From: Amyelois transitella
Lineage: Eukaryota > Arthropoda > Insecta > Lepidoptera > Pyralidae
Assembly (NCBI RefSeq): GCF_032362555.1
Contig: NC_083524.1
Span: 2,652,001 to 2,716,000, forward strand
Direction of reading: 5' to 3'
Length of the DNA: 64,000 nucleotides
The position numbers were made by a program, and so were the translations under genes. The notes below the pieces were generated by a model, which was not told where the DNA came from, did no database searches, and worked only from the letters and a program-made list of their open reading frames with translations. How positions within the stretch are numbered: the stretch's first letter is position 1; each line of letters starts with the position of its first letter. Positions 54,076-64,000 of this stretch are shown here, piece by piece.

Positions 54076-54404
54076 GGAAAAGTATGGTCTAGCTATTCTA
54101 AAGTGCTATATTATAAAGCAGATTTAATACATCATAATGGTTTATCAAAAGAATGTGTAATCCCAAAAATAAAAAAAGCTTCAAATGAAATATGTGGGCT
54201 TATTATAAATTCTATAATGGTTTTGAGAAGGATTAATTTTGTGGGTTCTTTATATTACAAATAGCTTTAATAATTGTTGGTATACTTAATGCACACGCAT
54301 AGGATATCATTTGTTTAATTACGTTGTTGCGGTGTAGTGATAAGAGCCAAGTCATGTCACTTTGTTTATTAATTAAAATTAAATTTTTATTACGAGTACA
54401 GGTA

Positions 54405-54660
54405 TGCCGTGTGATTCCCGGCACCTATACAAAAAAGAATAGGACCATTCCATCTCTTTACCATGGATGTCGTAAAAGGCGACTAAGGCATTGTTTTTAG
54501 GCGATGGGCTAGCACAAACTTGGGATTGTTTTTTAGGGCGATGGGCTAGCAACCTGTCACTATGTGAATCTCAATTCTATCATTAAGCCAAATAGCTGAA
54601 CGTGGCCATTCAGTCTTTTTGAGACTGTTGGCTATGTCTACCCCGCAAGGGATAAAAACG
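54405..54660 (+). repeat. RepA copy with internal duplication
   Basis: gccgtgtgattcccggcacc head. The segment ggcgatgggctagca occurs twice, 56 bp apart. Confidence 0.75.
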
Positions 54661-55286
54661 TTATAAATAATTTAAAAAAGTCATTGTAGATAGGTATCAT
54701 AGATTAGGCAACCTAACCATTTTAACATTCTACGGACTTGGCTCACACTGCCGTGCACGCACTAGAATATAATGTGGAAATAATGTGTTTTAAACTTCAA
54801 AGCGTAAAAAGGTCCCAACGCCTTTAGGCAATGCGATTATATGGGAAGTGATTCAAAAGGCAACCTTTCAAATATATTAATAACCTAAGGAGAGGATTCA
54901 AATAAATTTAAGGATTCAATTAACGCAAACATTTATTGTATCCAAATATAACGATAACTTAAAAAAATACAACAATATACCTAAATAATATTACTTTCTT
55001 TTACTTAGGGCCTATTTATGTACCTATTTATTATTGTAATACTTAAACAAAACTGATTCAACATTTCTATTGACAACTATGGATAAATTGGATAATATTT
55101 TGAAATTTAATACGCCTAGTAACTGAATTGAATCTAGATGTGTCAAAAAATATACAAGATGATACGAGAAATAGTTTTTAATGAAATAAACACAAATTAA
55201 AAATCCCTTTTACAAATTTTATCCTTCGAAAACATTTGTAGTAAGTTTAATAACAATTTTAGAAATGTTTGTAAAGTTGATTTAAA

Positions 55287-55362
55287 AATACATACATGTA
55301 ATCACGTCTATATCCCTTGCGAGGTAGACAGAGCCAACAGTCTTGAAATGACTGAAAGGTAT
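55287..55362 (-). repeat. RepA tail fragment
   Basis: acatacatgtaatcacg to acagtcttgaaatgactga only. Confidence 0.65.
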
Positions 55363-55783
55363 TAAACTACGTCTAAAATGATCTTATACCTTCTAGATTA
55401 TCTAAATATAATTATTGCTATCAAAATAGGGCATTTATTATCTCACTAATACGTCAATTTTATAAATTGGTCAGATTTCGTTAAGCAAGTAGTATTTACC
55501 TATATATTTTTGATCGTGTGGGCATTAAATACCAAGATGATAATATACTTACATGGAATGATACACCAGTTAATTTTTGGTATCCAACACACTTTATCAA
55601 ATATTACGATTTTTTCTTAATAATTAAAAAGATAAATGCGAAATTTCCAAGGCCATGCCCATTAGGTTGTAGCTATAGATATAATATTAGTTGTAGCTAA
55701 CAGTTTCTACTTGACCCACACTACTATAAGAAGTTGAGCTACATAGTACTTGAATCATCTTTGGTAATACATTTTGGTATACT

Positions 55784-63772
<7,989 letters not shown>

Positions 63773-63807
63773 TTATTTTTTTGGGAAACATGCAATCGTA
63801 GTTATTC

Positions 63808-64000
63808 TGCCGTGTGGTTCTTAGCACTAATAAAACAAAAAGAATAGGAACACTCCCGCCTCGTTTTCATGGATGTTGTAAAGGCGACTTAGGGATAGGC
63901 TTATAAACTTGGAATTCTTCTTTTAGGCGATGGGCTAGCAACAGCTAAACAGCTGAACGTGGCTTATCAGTCTTTTTAAGACTATTGGCTCAGTCTACAT
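63808..64000 (+). repeat. RepA copy, cut by the window edge
   Basis: gccgtgtggttcttagcac head, internal deletion around agcaacagctaaacagc, and body up to the window end. Confidence 0.75.

Larger units (their letters stand above)
51700..55783. other. convergent intergenic region between TRP-gamma and TRP
   Basis: Contains the TRP-gamma 3' UTR (AATAAA at 52349-52354), a possible MITE (52395-52660), RepA copies and, on the minus strand, the TRP 3' UTR with AATAAA at 55434-55439. No further gene is seen. Confidence 0.7.

Overview
This is nuclear DNA of an insect, almost certainly a moth or butterfly. It has AT-rich introns, GT-AG spliced genes whose proteins match insect families, and very many interspersed repeats of the kinds seen in Lepidoptera: tRNA-derived SINEs, a SINE-like repeat with (TATG)n tails, Helitron-like non-autonomous elements, and hAT and mariner transposons. 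The species cannot be named from sequence alone.

Layout. 1-3432 is repeat-rich and gene-free. 3441-6364 is a structurally complete hAT-type DNA transposon with an intact transposase, 15-bp inverted ends and a perfect 8-bp target duplication. 9555-21520 (+) is a PP2C-family Ser/Thr phosphatase with seven coding exons (327 aa) and a possible alternative last exon at 18686-18754. Its introns hold a decayed mariner of DD41D type (15097-16404), a pair of inverted SINEs around exon 3, and tandem arrays touching the exon 4 and exon 6 splice sites. About 25506 to 51699 (+) is the TRP-gamma cation channel gene: a candidate promoter and 5' UTR exon, then 23 coding exons (1201 aa) whose phases all join. 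Its introns hold a 9 x 120-bp satellite array, a solo LTR, two decayed copies of its own exons, and an intronless tektin-1-like gene (41381-42667, +) with an RFX-type X-box upstream. 55784 to beyond the right edge (-) is the C-terminal part (519 aa) of the TRP photoreceptor channel, tail to tail with TRP-gamma.

How the genes relate. TRP and TRP-gamma are subunits of the same TRPC channel family. Here they are convergent neighbours and both end in Gly-Trp-Leu. The nested tektin is an axonemal protein, and TRP-gamma acts in ciliated mechanosensory neurons in flies, so shared ciliary expression is possible. The phosphatase has no evident link to them.

Most striking observations: (1) three tandem arrays directly next to exons carry repeated look-alike copies of the adjoining splice site (8 acceptors before phosphatase exon 4, 3 donors after phosphatase exon 6, 6 donors after TRP-gamma exon 1); (2) two TRP-gamma exons, including the pore/S6 exon, have decayed duplicates just upstream; (3) a near-perfect X-box lies 5' of the nested tektin; (4) inverted SINEs bracket an in-frame catalytic exon of the phosphatase; (5) the two convergent channel genes share a GWL C-terminus. 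Repeat families are named here for convenience: RepA (about 260 bp, (TATG)n tail), RepB (tRNA SINE), RepC (non-LTR 3' ends), RepF (other dispersed repeat).
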